Of a DNA stretch of 64,000 nt, positions 34,776-45,560 are shown in pieces. This stretch comes from Chelonoidis abingdonii (Eukaryota; Chordata; Testudines; Testudinidae). The notes beneath the pieces were generated by a model. The model saw nothing but the letters and a program-made list of their open reading frames with translations, did no database searches and was not told the origin of the DNA. Where the stretch lies: the NCBI RefSeq assembly GCF_003597395.2, contig NC_133770.1, positions 27,986,066 through 28,050,065 of the forward strand, written 5' to 3'. A program made the position numbers and the translations under genes. Every line of letters starts with the position of its first letter. Position 1 is the stretch's first letter.

Positions 34776-35284
34776 CTTCCTCTCTTGGATGTGGTCTGGA
34801 TACCCCACACATGACAAGAACATAACAACACACTACAGTATATCCCACCACTAATAACTGGAAAGTCAACAAATAAAATCCCCTGCCTCCTCCACCGAGC
34901 AATTCTTTCTTCAAAATTCTCCCCAATCTCCCCATTCTCCGACATCTGGGAAAAGATGAGGTCTGTAGCCAGCCCTGCTGTTAGAGAAGCCTACTATCTC
35001 AGAGACTGACTGCTAGAATGCCCTTTGGGACTTGCAAATCTGTGTGTCCAAAGCCAGAATTAGCATTTAGGATTACCACCATTAGTGACAGGAATTTCCC
35101 GTGTGTCATATCTACATGGTAGTATTATATACTATTGAAAATAGGAGTTCTGGTTGACTCATAGTTCAGCTGGAATGAGTCTCAGTATTTCACAGAGTCA
35201 TAGAATCACAGGACTGGAAGAGACCTCAAGACGTCATCTAGTCCAGTCCCCTGCACTCATGGCAGGACTAAATATTATCTAGAC

Positions 35285-35767
35285 CAGCGATGGGCAGCCT
35301 GCAGCCCATGGGCTGCATACAGCCCATCAGGCTAATCTGATTGCAGGCTGCAAGACATTTTGATGACATTGACCAACTGCAGGCATGGCTCCCCACAGCT
35401 CCCAGTGGCCATGGTTCACCGTTCCTGGTCAATGGGAGTTGCGGGAAGCAAGGGCCAGCACATCCCTGTGGCCCGCTGCTTCCCACAGCTCCCATTGGCC
35501 GGGAACAGTGAACTATGGCCACTGGAAGCTGCATAGGACCATGTTTGTGGAAGGTCAACATCAGCAAAATGTCTCATGGTCTTAGGGTTACCAGATATCC
35601 CGATTTTATAGGGACAGTCGCAATTTTCTCTTTTTCTTATATTGGCTCCTATTATCCCCCACTCCCGTCTCGATTTTTCACACTTGTCTGGTCATGCTAC
35701 ATGGCCTGTAATTAGATAACCATGATAGGCCACATGCAGACTGTGGGCCGCAAGTTGCTCACCACTA
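35285..35767. mobile_element. hAT-like element (483 bp) inside CR1, itself interrupted
   Basis: Ends CAGCGATGGGCAGCCTGCAG and the reverse complement of TAGTGGTGAGCAACTTGCGG pair over about 25 bp. The flanks are atctagac (35277-35284) and atccagac (35768-35775), an 8-bp duplication with one mismatch. The GC-rich middle has CTCCCATTGGCC-type blocks shared with 24812-24978. The element is cut by a shorter hAT-like copy at 35583-35699. Confidence 0.82.
35583..35699. mobile_element. Short hAT-like element (TAGGGTGACCAGAT family)
   Basis: It starts TAGGGTTACCAGATATCC and ends TCTGGTCATGCTA. The 8-bp flanks catggtct (35575-35582) and catggcct (35700-35707) differ at one base. Internal blocks TTTATAGGGACAGTCG and TTTTTCTTATATTGGCTCC match copies at 54715-55491 and 59562-59676 (reverse orientation). 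This is the innermost layer of a three-layer nest. Confidence 0.82.
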
Positions 35768-36108
35768 ATCCAGACCATTCCTGACAGGTGTTTGTCTGAT
35801 CTGCTCTTAGAAATCTCGACTGATGGAGAGGAGAAATCTCCTCCCTAGGGAATTTATTCCAGTGCTTAACCACCCTGACAGTTAGGAAGCTTTTCCTAAT
35901 GTCCAACCGAAACCTCCCTTGCTGCAATTTAAGCCTATTGCTTCTTGTCCTATACTCAGAGGTAAGAAGAACAATTTTTCTCCCTCCTCCTTGTAACAAC
36001 CTTTTATGTACTTGAAAACTGTTAACATATCCCCCCTCAGTCTTCTCTTTTCCACAATAAACAAACCCATTTTTTTTCAATCTTCCTTCATTGGTCATGT
36101 TTTCTAGA

Positions 36109-38457
36109 GAGTTAATTGTTTGTATATCCTTTCTATGTAACCATATCCAAATAGGGTCCCCTCAAATATTTTACCACTCACTGCAGGAACCATTGTTTGC
36201 CTGCTCCTTGAATGTTACATATTAAGGGTCAGATTCTACATACATTTTATGTGGCAGAGGAAGGCCATAAGAAACTTTCCCACTCTCATTGAAGGGCCTA
36301 TATAAAGCCAGATAGAACTGCAGCCCTTGCATTCAGGGTATTGCTCCAATCCTCTCCTATGGGTGCACAGTGCTTTGAAATATGCAGGGAGGAGTGGAAG
36401 ATGGGGCCACGGGCTGTGCCTCTCTGTGCACCAATCTTCATAGCTAGCATGCTGCCTACAGAATGGAAAACTGCACTCCTCATAATGGTGTAGCAGCATA
36501 AGTGGGCACCCTCTATGAACCTGGCAGATCTGGTATGTGCAGTTTGTGGCGGAGTAACTCCACACTATGAGCTGGGTGTAAATGGCACCGTCTAGCCCAC
36601 AATTAGTTGTCCACATTAATGACTCTCCAAATAACATCTGTGAGACCAGACTTCATGACTATGTTAACTGGTTTGTTCATCTCAGTCAAGTTCCCCAGAC
36701 AAGGAGTTATGTTAGTTTTTTCTGTCGGACCAACTTAGACCAGGATATCAAGTAAAAATTGTGACGTTAAGAGCTATCCGAGGTATGATGACTTCAGACA
36801 GGCTTGTAAATTTGTAGGTGATAAGACAACTCTGTTTAAAGAAAGAGAAAGGAGAGATTGCAATATATTTGTTTTAAATAAAATTTACCTTTATTTTCAG
36901 CGCCTAATTAACTTACTATGTAACATGTCAAGAGCTATTGAAAATACTAAATCAGGGAGTAAGATGGATCTCAGAGATGGGGACACACAGATAACTGCAA
37001 GGGATGAGCTAGAATAATGTAAAATACGACTAATTTATTAAATGAATCATAAGAGTGAAGCAGTATTTGGTAGATGGATTTCAGCAGTTTACACCAAAAA
37101 GAAAATAGCGATGGATTTGCAGATGAGTCCAGAGTCTCTCTCCTCTTTTCCTCTTCCCACTCCCTCTTGGCAGCAACTTAGCTCAAAGTTACTGTACTTT
37201 AAATCCATGACATTTGTATGTATAGAAAAGCTGTTCCTTTTGCAGGATGTTGTCTGTTCTTGTCATTGGGCTTATGCCCCCTTTTTAAGGGGTTAGTTTG
37301 CTGTTGCTGTGGGGAAAAGGAGAAAACACGTCTGTGCTAGTGTAATTTTACACACTAATGGCTTGAAGCTGCTCAGAGATTTGGAATATAGAATGAATCC
37401 CAGGGACGTAGATTAGTGGGAGAGAGCCAGTGTTTAGATGCGGTACATGATAAATAAAGGCTTCACATGATTCTGAAATTTATCACATGGATCTCTGTCT
37501 CTCTCTCCCACACACATACACCAGATAGTTAGCCTACAGAATCTGGATAACATATGCTATTACCTGATGTTATTTCAAGAACCTTATCTGTGTAAAACAG
37601 AATGTGTCTATTCGGAGGGGAGGGGTTGAAGGACTTGGCTTTAAGAAGATTTTGCTTTCTAAATTGGTAACATGTAGTGTTAAATGCATGAGATGAGAGC
37701 AAAGGAAACTGACTGAATAGCATTATTGTTAATTTGGAAAAGTATATAATTTTTGCTGATTTGCAGTTTTGCAAGAATAGAAAAGGCACATTTTTATAAG
37801 TAATTTGAAAGTCTCCAGAAGAAAGATTTAGAAGAGACCCAGATATACTCTTGAAAGACTAAATCATGTCCTTGACTTTTCATTTTATCTTCCATTTTCC
37901 ATTTCCTATTATATAATATAGCCACATTTTAATGTATGCTTATATTTGTAATACATTTTTTGCCTTCTTTTTTGGTATATATAACTCTTTTTTAGTGACA
38001 TTACCTTGTATACTTAGAGGAAAGAAATAGGCTAAAATTAAATCAGAGAGTCTTTTTCTTTGCCTGATATAGTTTCTAGTATACATAGGACTAAATCTTG
38101 TGTTGGTTGCATGCACTTGGAATAAAGAGGTTATAGGAAACCTCCTTCCTTCTCGGTATGCCCAGGACCCAATCCTGTTCCTGTTGAAGTTGATGTGAGT
38201 TTTGCCATTGATCTCAACAAGAAAGGAGTTGGGTTCCCAACCAGCAGATTTGCTCAGGAGCTGAGGAGAACATGCTTTTAGTTCTTTGTGTACCGGGCAG
38301 AGATCCTAAGTACTGCACCATTCTGTGCATGGCAGATTAAGGAGATTTGTCTGATGGAGCCAAGCATCTTTGGCTATCTCAGCCCATGCAGAAGGTGGGC
38401 AAATATTGCTTCTTCTTGAGAGTCGCAGTAAGATGTGTTACAGAGAGCAAATCCCTG
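36109..38457. other. AT-rich, no gene or confident repeat
   Basis: The longest frame (133 codons, minus strand, 36236-36637) has no domain signature. A hairpin module at 38166-38238 is listed separately. Nothing else recognised. Confidence 0.4.
38166..38238. repeat. Palindromic module centred on TTGATG / CATTGAT
   Basis: The arm ACCCAATCCTGTTCCTGTTG (38167-38186) pairs with the later AACAAGAAAGGAGTTGGGTT (38217-38236) with few mismatches, giving a hairpin with arms of about 30 nt. It is one of many dispersed modules of this type in the window. Confidence 0.6.
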
Positions 38458-40247
38458 TACTCTGGCAGGGCTGGCCCAGAAAATTTTGGCACCTGAGGCA
38501 AGGAGATCAAATGACACCCTCATGGCCCCTCATTTGGGCCAAAACTTTGAAAGGTCTCAATTCTGCCTTCTTCCTGTTCTACTCCTCTCATGGTACTGCT
38601 CTGCTACCTACTCCAATAAAGGAGAACTAACAACTTAAAATGCCTTGTTCAAAAATTTTAAATAACACAACTTTCAAATGCCTGAACAGCAAATGTAACT
38701 TTTCTTGTCCGCATAGTAAACACTGGCATTTTTAATCTGTTTAAATAATCAAAGAGGTGCTTTCCGTGCCTTCTTGGTTGCAAAGATTTGAACTGCTTCC
38801 TGAAGGTCCACAGTCTGGGCCAGCTCATGGTCTATTGAGATGGTTGCAAGGCCAAACAGCCTTTCCTGTGTCATTGTGGAGCGTAGATGTGTTTTTATTA
38901 ACTTCAGGTTGGAGAAGCTGCGTTCTCCACTGAAAACTGTTACAGGAAGTGTTAGAAGTATGCACAGAGCAGCAAAAGCATTTGAAAAGACGGTGATCAT
39001 CTCATTAGTGCACATATATTCCAGAACAGCTTTTGGAGTTGATCCTGCTGAAATGTATCTTGAAAGAGCTTTCAGTTCATCATCTAAATCACTCGCATCA
39101 ATATCATGCATGGCATCATGTGTCAACACTGTCCCTAGTGCCCTGCATTGCTGGTATAGGTCTTCTTTAGGTATAGTGAGGAGTTTTGGAATATCATACA
39201 ACATCCCAAATATACTGCTATGTTCCCTGAGCTGCATGAAACGTTCTTCAACTGACTCTATTGCACAATCTAGCACCTGGTTAAAGAATTCAACTTTGAA
39301 TTATTGTTTGGGGTTTCATATGGGATTATCCCATGCCTCGTAATCAAAATGTCTTCTTCGGTGACTTTTGTATTCTTGAATGGTGGGAAAATAGCTTCAG
39401 TGTGAAGATCCTCTGCCAACTTCTGTGCACTCTTCAGAATGTTTTGAAATCCCTCATCTGACTGGTAAGACTGTAGGTATGACATTGCTTTGTCCAGTTG
39501 TCCCATTGCTCCAGATATATCAAGGTCAACACATTGGAGTCCATTGCTTACAACATTTATTCCAAACAGTATGTCATGCCACAACACTAAGCCACACAGA
39601 AATTTCAACTTATGTATGTTTCTGGTGGTTCCATTTCCCTCTGCCACTGTTCTCCCACGAACAGTTCCTGTCATAGTGTTATCCTCTATAATGGCAACTA
39701 TGGCATCATCTGTCTTCCCAGTTTGGTGTTTGATAGGCTTTATCTCCTCTGCTCGGCTTTCCCATCGTGTGGCACTCAGTGGTTTCAATGTCAGAGAGGT
39801 TGTTCCCAGATGTTGCTTCAACAATTTGTCATCAATGAGTGGATGCAGAGAAAAATACATAGATGCTTTGAATAACATTAAAAAATTCAGCAGCCTCACT
39901 GGGAGCTGACGCTACATCACTGACCACCAAGTTCAATGAATGAGAACTGCATGGAACAAAAAAAGCACAAGAGTTCAACTCTAGGATCTATATCTGCATT
40001 CCTATGTTCTTTCCTCTAACGTTGGCACATTATTGTGGCCCTGACCTTTCATGTCAGCTATCGCAATTCCCATATCTTCCAGCTTTTAAGAAGCACATTT
40101 GTCATACCAGCTCCTGCAGAATCATCAATGTCAATATATTCTAGAAAATACTCTCTGACAATCACCATTGCAGGAACTTTTTCACTATATTCTGTTGTTG
40201 TTACAAAACACACCATTAAAGTCATTTGTTCTGTATGGCTGATGTTA

Positions 40248-41300
40248 GTACCATTATACAAGGCACTGATGAGACCTCATCTGGAATACTGTGTGCAGTT
40301 CTGGTCTCCCATGTTTAAGAAGGATGAATTCAAACTGGAACAGGCACAGAGAAGGGCTACTAGGATGATCTGCAGAAATGGAAAACTGTCTTATGCAAGT
40401 TGAACTCAAAGAGCTTGGCTAGTTTTAGAGCCTAACAGAATGTAATTCAGGCTGGAGAGAGAGTGAATGGCATTATGTGCATTTCATCAGTAATTCTATA
40501 AAAGATATTGATCAGTATATTGTGATAAATCAAATCTTGGAGAGGGAGGAATTATAAGTCTTAGCGCCAATAGTGGACACAAGAAATATTATGGACCCAA
40601 TATCAATTTTCTGGACCGCATAGGAAGTTGTAGACTTAGAATAGTTTCTTCGAATCGAATTGTATATCTAAAACCATTAGAGGAGTGGTACTTCTGGAAG
40701 CCTTACAATTGCGCTGTGTGGGGCAAAAGACTATTCCATCTGCCTGTTCAAGACTAAGCATGATAAGTTTTAATGGATGGGATGGATAACTGAATAGTAT
40801 AGCCTAATTTTGACTAAATAAATTGATACTATTGATAATTAGGTAAAGTATGGTCAATGGTCTGTGGGAATGGATGTTAGATTTGGAGTGGGATCTGAGT
40901 GTAACAACAACTCAATTGCTTTCCTGCGTTGTGGTGTGAGTCTTGCCATATGCTCTAGAGTTTAACTGTTATTACTATTTTGGTTGGTGGAGGTATAATT
41001 CCTTTTGCCGTCCAGAGAGAAATTGACAGTGGTGCGCCTAGAGGTAGTATAATGCGCCTGTTACTCTCCATAGCAGGCGTAGATGAGCAGCTTGCGGGTG
41101 CATTTGTGATAGATGGTCTCCTCATACTCTTGAGAATCTGTAAGACCACGATTGGGACTTCAATAACGTCCGACATAGGTTAGGGTTGTTTACAGGAGTG
41201 GTGGGTGCAGATTTCTTGTGGCTGCATTGTAGGGAGGTAGAACATATGATCTTTTTATTGTATCATATCTCGAGTCCTTCTGATTCTTAAGTCTATGAGT
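40248..41300 (+). mobile_element. CR1 3' fragment nested in the hAT transposon
   Basis: The 5' side encodes the RT end ([20 protein letters not shown], then [14 protein letters not shown]). It passes into the 3' untranslated region with recognisable phrases (GAGAGGGAGGAATTATAAG, GAATGGATGTTAGATTTGG, GACTTCAATAACGTCCGACA) and ends near TAAGTCTATGAGTC, a CR1-type tail. From about 40430 on it is dense with one-base indels. The 67-codon frame at 40980-41183 lies in this untranslated region. Confidence 0.75.
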
Positions 41301-42170
41301 CAGTGTGAAAGTCCTCTGGAATAAACGAGATAGACGATATCTTGCTGACTTCAGTCTCTGCCACACATTTCTGTCTCTCGCCGTTTGATAGTAGTACTGT
41401 AATTGATTTCATTTGAATTGTTTGGTTTTCAACAGTAGTGTTGTTGACATTTCTTGGGTCGGTGATCTATATCGTTAGGATGTTCTTAGAGTAAAAGCAT
41501 CAAACAACAGCCATCAGCTCACCACAACAATTCTTAAAGTCTAGTTTACCATTGATGTTGGTTCACCATACTTAGCTGATCTGAAAGTTGCACTGATGCA
41601 AGTTGCTAGTTATGGCTACGCAAAAGCTCCACAAAATGCAAAATGGCACCGTATACATTGTCAGGAACATATTTAGTGCCAGTAAAAAGACTAGTGATGC
41701 ATCTTCTTCTTGATGCTGATCAGTCTCACTGGTGCGCTTTAACCATAATCTATTCAAGCGTCTTTCCACACCTATGGAATACTCTCTGGTATTTGTGACC
41801 TTCTCGTGGCAAATAAACGATTCTAGCCAGATGTGTTTCTAGATCTTTTGTTCCTGTAGAACCCAATGCTGCTGGAACATATTGACTGATATAATGAGAT
41901 GGTTGTGTGCAACAAAGTTCCAGAAGTGCAGCTTTGGAATATTTTTTAGCAATCCATAGGCCATGTTCCCTTCCATTTTGTCACATTGCTTGCTATTAAT
42001 TCGACGCTCGAGTATGGTATTGGGATTGGAATTCGTATTTTCATAAGCTCTTAATAGGGGGAACATGCAAGTTTTGTCACTTTTGCTGGGCCCATTGTCT
42101 TTAAAGTACAGGATGTCTTCCCCAGAGCTACTATCAGTGCCGATCACACAGTCCTGGATCATCATAGGAC

Positions 42171-42598
42171 CAGGGTTATGGCAACCTATGAGCTATCGAC
42201 GATGCCTAAACTGTGGCAGCACACGAGATGTAATTTTCTTGGCACTCACGCCTTGCCAGTCACTGGACCACCAGTCCAGGACGGTGTAGTCGATGTTTAA
42301 TAAATTTACATGAGGGGAGGCGGGGAGATGGGGGGGGGTGGGAGGGGGGGGAGGGGGGGGGGGGGGGGGGGTTTTTGGGGGGGGAGGGTGGGGAGGGGGG
42401 GGGGAGCTTCTTAAACATTTCAACAAACTCATTTACGTTACATACAACAATAGTTGTATTGGTCTATAATTATTATGGACTCATAAGGATAGGACGTTCT
42501 AAACATGTTAATATATGATACGGGCACTGCAGGAACCTTAAATTAGAGTGAATAAATGAAAACTCGGCACATCGCTTCTGAAAGGTTGCCGACCCCTG
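42171..42598. mobile_element. hAT-like element (GGCAACC family) nested in the hAT transposon
   Basis: It starts CAGGGTTATGGCAACC and ends GGTTGCCGACCCCTG, and shares TTAAACATTTC, ACATACAACAATAG and CTTAAATTAGAGTGAATAAA blocks with 13548-14554. The right flank is atctagac (42599-42606). The left flank atcatcataggac looks like the same string with inserted bases. Its middle is replaced by an extreme G run (about 42329-42412). Confidence 0.7.
42329..42412 (+). repeat. Poly-G-rich low-complexity tract
   Basis: About 84 bases are almost entirely G on the plus strand, including a pure run of about 20 G around 42352-42371. In the relative at 13548 the corresponding place holds ordinary sequence. 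It may be an assembly or sequencing artefact, or an expanded homopolymer able to form G-quadruplexes. Confidence 0.8.
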
Positions 42599-43450
42599 AT
42601 CTAGACTTAAGGAACTAAACTCAGCAGCAGCTGTTTCTTGCACCTCCACCACATTCTTCTCTGATCTACACTTTTCTTCAGGAATGTGCATGATTATATC
42701 CATTTGAGATGGAGATATGGATGCTGCAGTAGCTGGCCAGGTCACCTGCACTCTGACTAACTGGAAGATCAGGCATCTCCTCACCACTCACATTCTCACT
42801 GGGGCCAGAAGGCTCACCATGAACATTTATGTCTATGTATCTCAGGAGAGCTCCTTCCTGCTTAGATAGAAAAGCTTCCTTTGCTTTCTTTCTTTTTCTG
42901 AATGCTGCCTCAGAGGGATGTTTTCTTCTTTTACCCATGACTGCTGTTCTGTGCCAGCTATAGTGGCTCTCAACACTCATTTAAGGGGACAAATAAGCAG
43001 GCTGGTAGCAGGGCCAGAGTGAGGGAAGATATCAGCTTCTTAAGGGCCTAACTGGCTCCTACTACTTCAGTTGCCTGTTCTTCTCAAAGGGGTTCAGGGA
43101 AGCAGTAGGAAACAGGAAGCTCCCTGAGAAGCTGGTGTTAATTAGTCCAGGCTCCGGGGGTGTTAGAGAGGTACATAAGATGCTCCTCCTCCTCTCTCTC
43201 CCTGCAGCTCCTGCCATTTTATGTTATTCCCTCTCACCTTTTCTCCTGCCTGCCTGTTATGTTTCTTGTGCCCTCCTTCCTCCAGCACAGCACTCCACCA
43301 TCTCTATGCGTCTAGAGCAGAGAGAATACATATGCACTAGCAGAAGACACAATTTTCTACACTCTGGGTCCTAATGGAACTCCCGCACAGTCTGGCACCT
43401 GAGGCAGCTGCCTCAGTTCGCCTCACGGTAAGGCCCGCCCTGCACTCTGG

Positions 43451-44849
43451 AGTCATCAAGCCCTGGGCCAGGAAGACATCTCATAGACCTACCACATGGC
43501 CATCCCTTCTCTCCACCATCCACCATCCCACCTCTTGCAAAGACACAGCGCAGAGGAGTCAAACTTTCTCTATAGAGAATTGGCATATTTTTAATATACT
43601 GAAGCTATTGAAAAAGGTTCACAACTTTTAAGTGATAAATTCTTCTTATTCTTATTAATAATGCATTTCTAAGATGGTGATCCTTGCCCTCTCTTGGCAC
43701 CAGTAAACATGACAGACAGTGGGGGAAATAGCTGGTTAATGCACATTGTCCCAGAGAGTGCAGTTTTCTTAGTGGATAAAATCGTGTAGCTAATGTGCTT
43801 CAGTAACCCAGTGGTGGACTTGAAGATCAGAACTTGCACCTTGAACTATCAATAGAAGTGAACTGGGAGCCTGTGGAGAGATTGGAGCACATGGTGGGAT
43901 AAAGGGCTCTTGGCAGCTAATACATGGAGGACACGGCTGCTGAATTTTGTGTGGTTTGGAACCTCGCATTTTTGGCATGTTCAGTCCAATATAAACTGTG
44001 TTACTGTCATCTAGTGTGGAGATGATGAATGCATAGATCACTATTGCCAGAAGTCTGCCTGGGAGGAAGATTCTTAGAACACTGGATAGAACCCTGTAGG
44101 AATCTACAGACAAAGGTTTCTATTGAAGAAAAGCAGTTGCTCTATACAGCTTTTTGAGTCCTGATGGACCCATTGTTGTGTTGTGCAGTCTTATCCAGTT
44201 GCATCATGTAAGGATGTCAGTGATTGTACTTGGGGGTGAAGCACTGAGAACATTGAGATGTGGCCTCCATCCACTGCCATAAGCAGATGATCTTGCACTG
44301 CTTCCAAAACATCCAGGATGTTGGCAGAGGAAATAAGTTGTTGGGCCCTGGTTGCCACTACTTAGAACTTTCTCTTCTGTTTTGCTCAGGAATAGTAGGT
44401 CAGAGATGGGATAGTAACTGGAAAGTTGTTTTGAATCAAGACTGCTACATTATTCAAGGAAATTGTTGTGCTTGCTGCTCTGAAGCTGTTGATGATTTCT
44501 CTTAAGAAATTGCTATCGTTCACCAGCCAGGTAGGGCATGGATCTGTTTTCTAGACAGTGGCTCAGCCTCTAAGCTCCATCATGTATGAAATGGCATTTT
44601 CATGTGTGGTGGGGACTTTAAGGCCATCTGTTCCAAATTGGAGTTTACTGCTTCAGTGAGTTCCTTCCATATATACTGATTTTGTTTGTCAGGCCTTGAA
44701 TCAAACTGATGTAAAAGTAGGATGGCAGCTCCTGAGTTAAACTGGCATAATACCAGTGTGAGAGGAGAGTCAGACCAATGTTTTGTTCTCTCCTGTAACT
44801 TCTGTTGTAGAGTAACACTATTCCCAGTTCTTCAATATAATGTTAACCC
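43451..44849. repeat. Possible L2-type LINE remnant (mainly 43790-44520)
   Basis: Phrases including GTGAACTGGGAGCCTGTGG, GCTGCTGAATTTTGTGTGG, GTGGAGATGATGAATGCATA and CAGAAGTCTGCCTGGGAGG resemble a LINE segment common in reptile genomes (L2-like). No frame is open beyond 107 codons and the frames show no RT motif. A diverged palindromic module occurs at 44705-44780. The remainder holds nothing recognised. Confidence 0.3.
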
Positions 44850-45560
44850 TTTTGCCCATCTGAGATGGCAGCAACAAGGGCTGGGTTCAATATCCAGGGG
44901 TTCCGTTTCAATAACACAATGCAAAACCGTCTCGAGCCCCCACCCAGTGACCTCGGACAATTACATACCACCCCCTCGGTGCCTCTGAGAGGCAATACTT
45001 TCCCTCTTGCAAGCACAGAGCCTCAGTGTAGCAAAATCCTTTTAATAAAGGAGGGAAATAATGCAGCATTATGTTGGGGAAACACCACAAACAGGATTCA
45101 TAACAAAACCACGAGCAAAAGACCCCCCCCCAAGTAAGTTTGGCAGTATCCTTTTCCCCTCAGGGTCTGAAATCCAGCCACCCAAAAGATCACCCTAAAG
45201 TCCCAAAAGTCCAACACTCCCAAAGTCTCTTGAGTCCAGCAACCGAAAAATCACCCAAAAGTCCAACAATCCAAAAATATCTGTCCCTGGTCAGTGCAGC
45301 CTAGAGTTCAAAAGTTTATCTGCAGAGTTTTACTCCCAGCCCAGTGCGGGTGTGTGTGTGTGCAGTGGTTTTAACGGGCATCTTCTATGGTCGGAGGCCA
45401 ACTGCCCTGCCTCTTCATGGGGTTCTGCTGCACCCTTCACCATGAGCCACTCCACTAGCCACTCCGCTCCACTAGCCGTCCCATGAGCCACTCCAGCCAC
45501 TCTGCGAACTGCTCTGCCAGGTACTCAGCAACATATCTTCAGCTCTCCCCCCAGCATTCA
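44850..45560 (-). mobile_element. Possible LTR fragment, antisense
   Basis: On the minus strand this stretch shows a polyadenylation-like ATTAAA near 45040-45050 and a GT-rich stretch (45348-45361, plus strand). Repeated CCAAAAGTCCAAC and GAGCCACTCC(A) strings lie at 45195-45280 and 45440-45500. It resembles LTR material seen in turtle genomes, but no TG...CA termini or target duplication could be fixed, so the call is tentative. Confidence 0.3.

Larger units (their letters stand above)
35190..36108 (-). mobile_element. CR1 3' end, antisense, split by a hAT-like element
   Basis: Minus-strand CR1 ending at about 35190 (reversed tail AGAGTCATAGAATCACAGG). It contains the sequence encoding ILFRKSFLTV-like RT-end peptides near 35890 and the KKEEGEKLF region near 35980. 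Without the insertion at 35285-35767 the CR1 reads continuously from aaatattatctagac to cattcctgac. It is 5'-truncated near 36108 and cannot code. Confidence 0.8.
38749..42938 (-). pseudogene. hAT transposase relic (ZMYM-like, TTF-type N-terminus, hATC C-terminus)
   Basis: The start is inferred at 42938 (MGKRRKHPSEAAFRKRKK), a typical basic N-terminus of this family. The N-terminal frame shifts near 42745 and is cut by the insertion at 42171-42598. A noisy 41310-42165 stretch corresponds to the zinc-finger region. 40035-40247 gives [13 protein letters not shown] and the acidic [15 protein letters not shown]. 39270-39930 holds the catalytic-core part (CSSHSLNLVVSDVAS, LSATRWESR), with a frameshift near 39840. 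38749-39276 gives the C-terminal dimerisation domain (LPVTVFSGERSFSNLKLIKT, LRSTMTQERL) in another frame, shifted near 39300. The enzyme would have cut and pasted hAT DNA; this copy cannot. Confidence 0.8.
38466..43442 (-). mobile_element. hAT transposon of autonomous size (4977 bp) with broken transposase
   Basis: Ends CAGGGCTGGCCC and the reverse complement of CAGGGCGGGCCT are imperfect inverted repeats. The flanks tactctgg (38458-38465) and cactctgg (43443-43450) form an 8-bp duplication with one mismatch. The transposase reads on the minus strand from about 42938 to 38749. It has later acquired a CR1 (about 40248-41300) and a non-autonomous hAT-like element (42171-42598). Terminal regions carry GGCACCTGAGGCA on both sides. 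Frameshifts show that it is dead. Confidence 0.85.

Noticed and set aside
38840..39909. Plus-strand frames of 167 and 139 codons
   Set aside because: They are shadows of the minus-strand hAT transposase relic.
40980..41183. 67-codon plus-strand frame (GGGIIPFAVQREIDSG...) that looked protein-like inside the hAT element
   Set aside because: It falls in the noisy 3' untranslated region of the nested CR1, whose phrases continue on both sides; the frame is a by-product.
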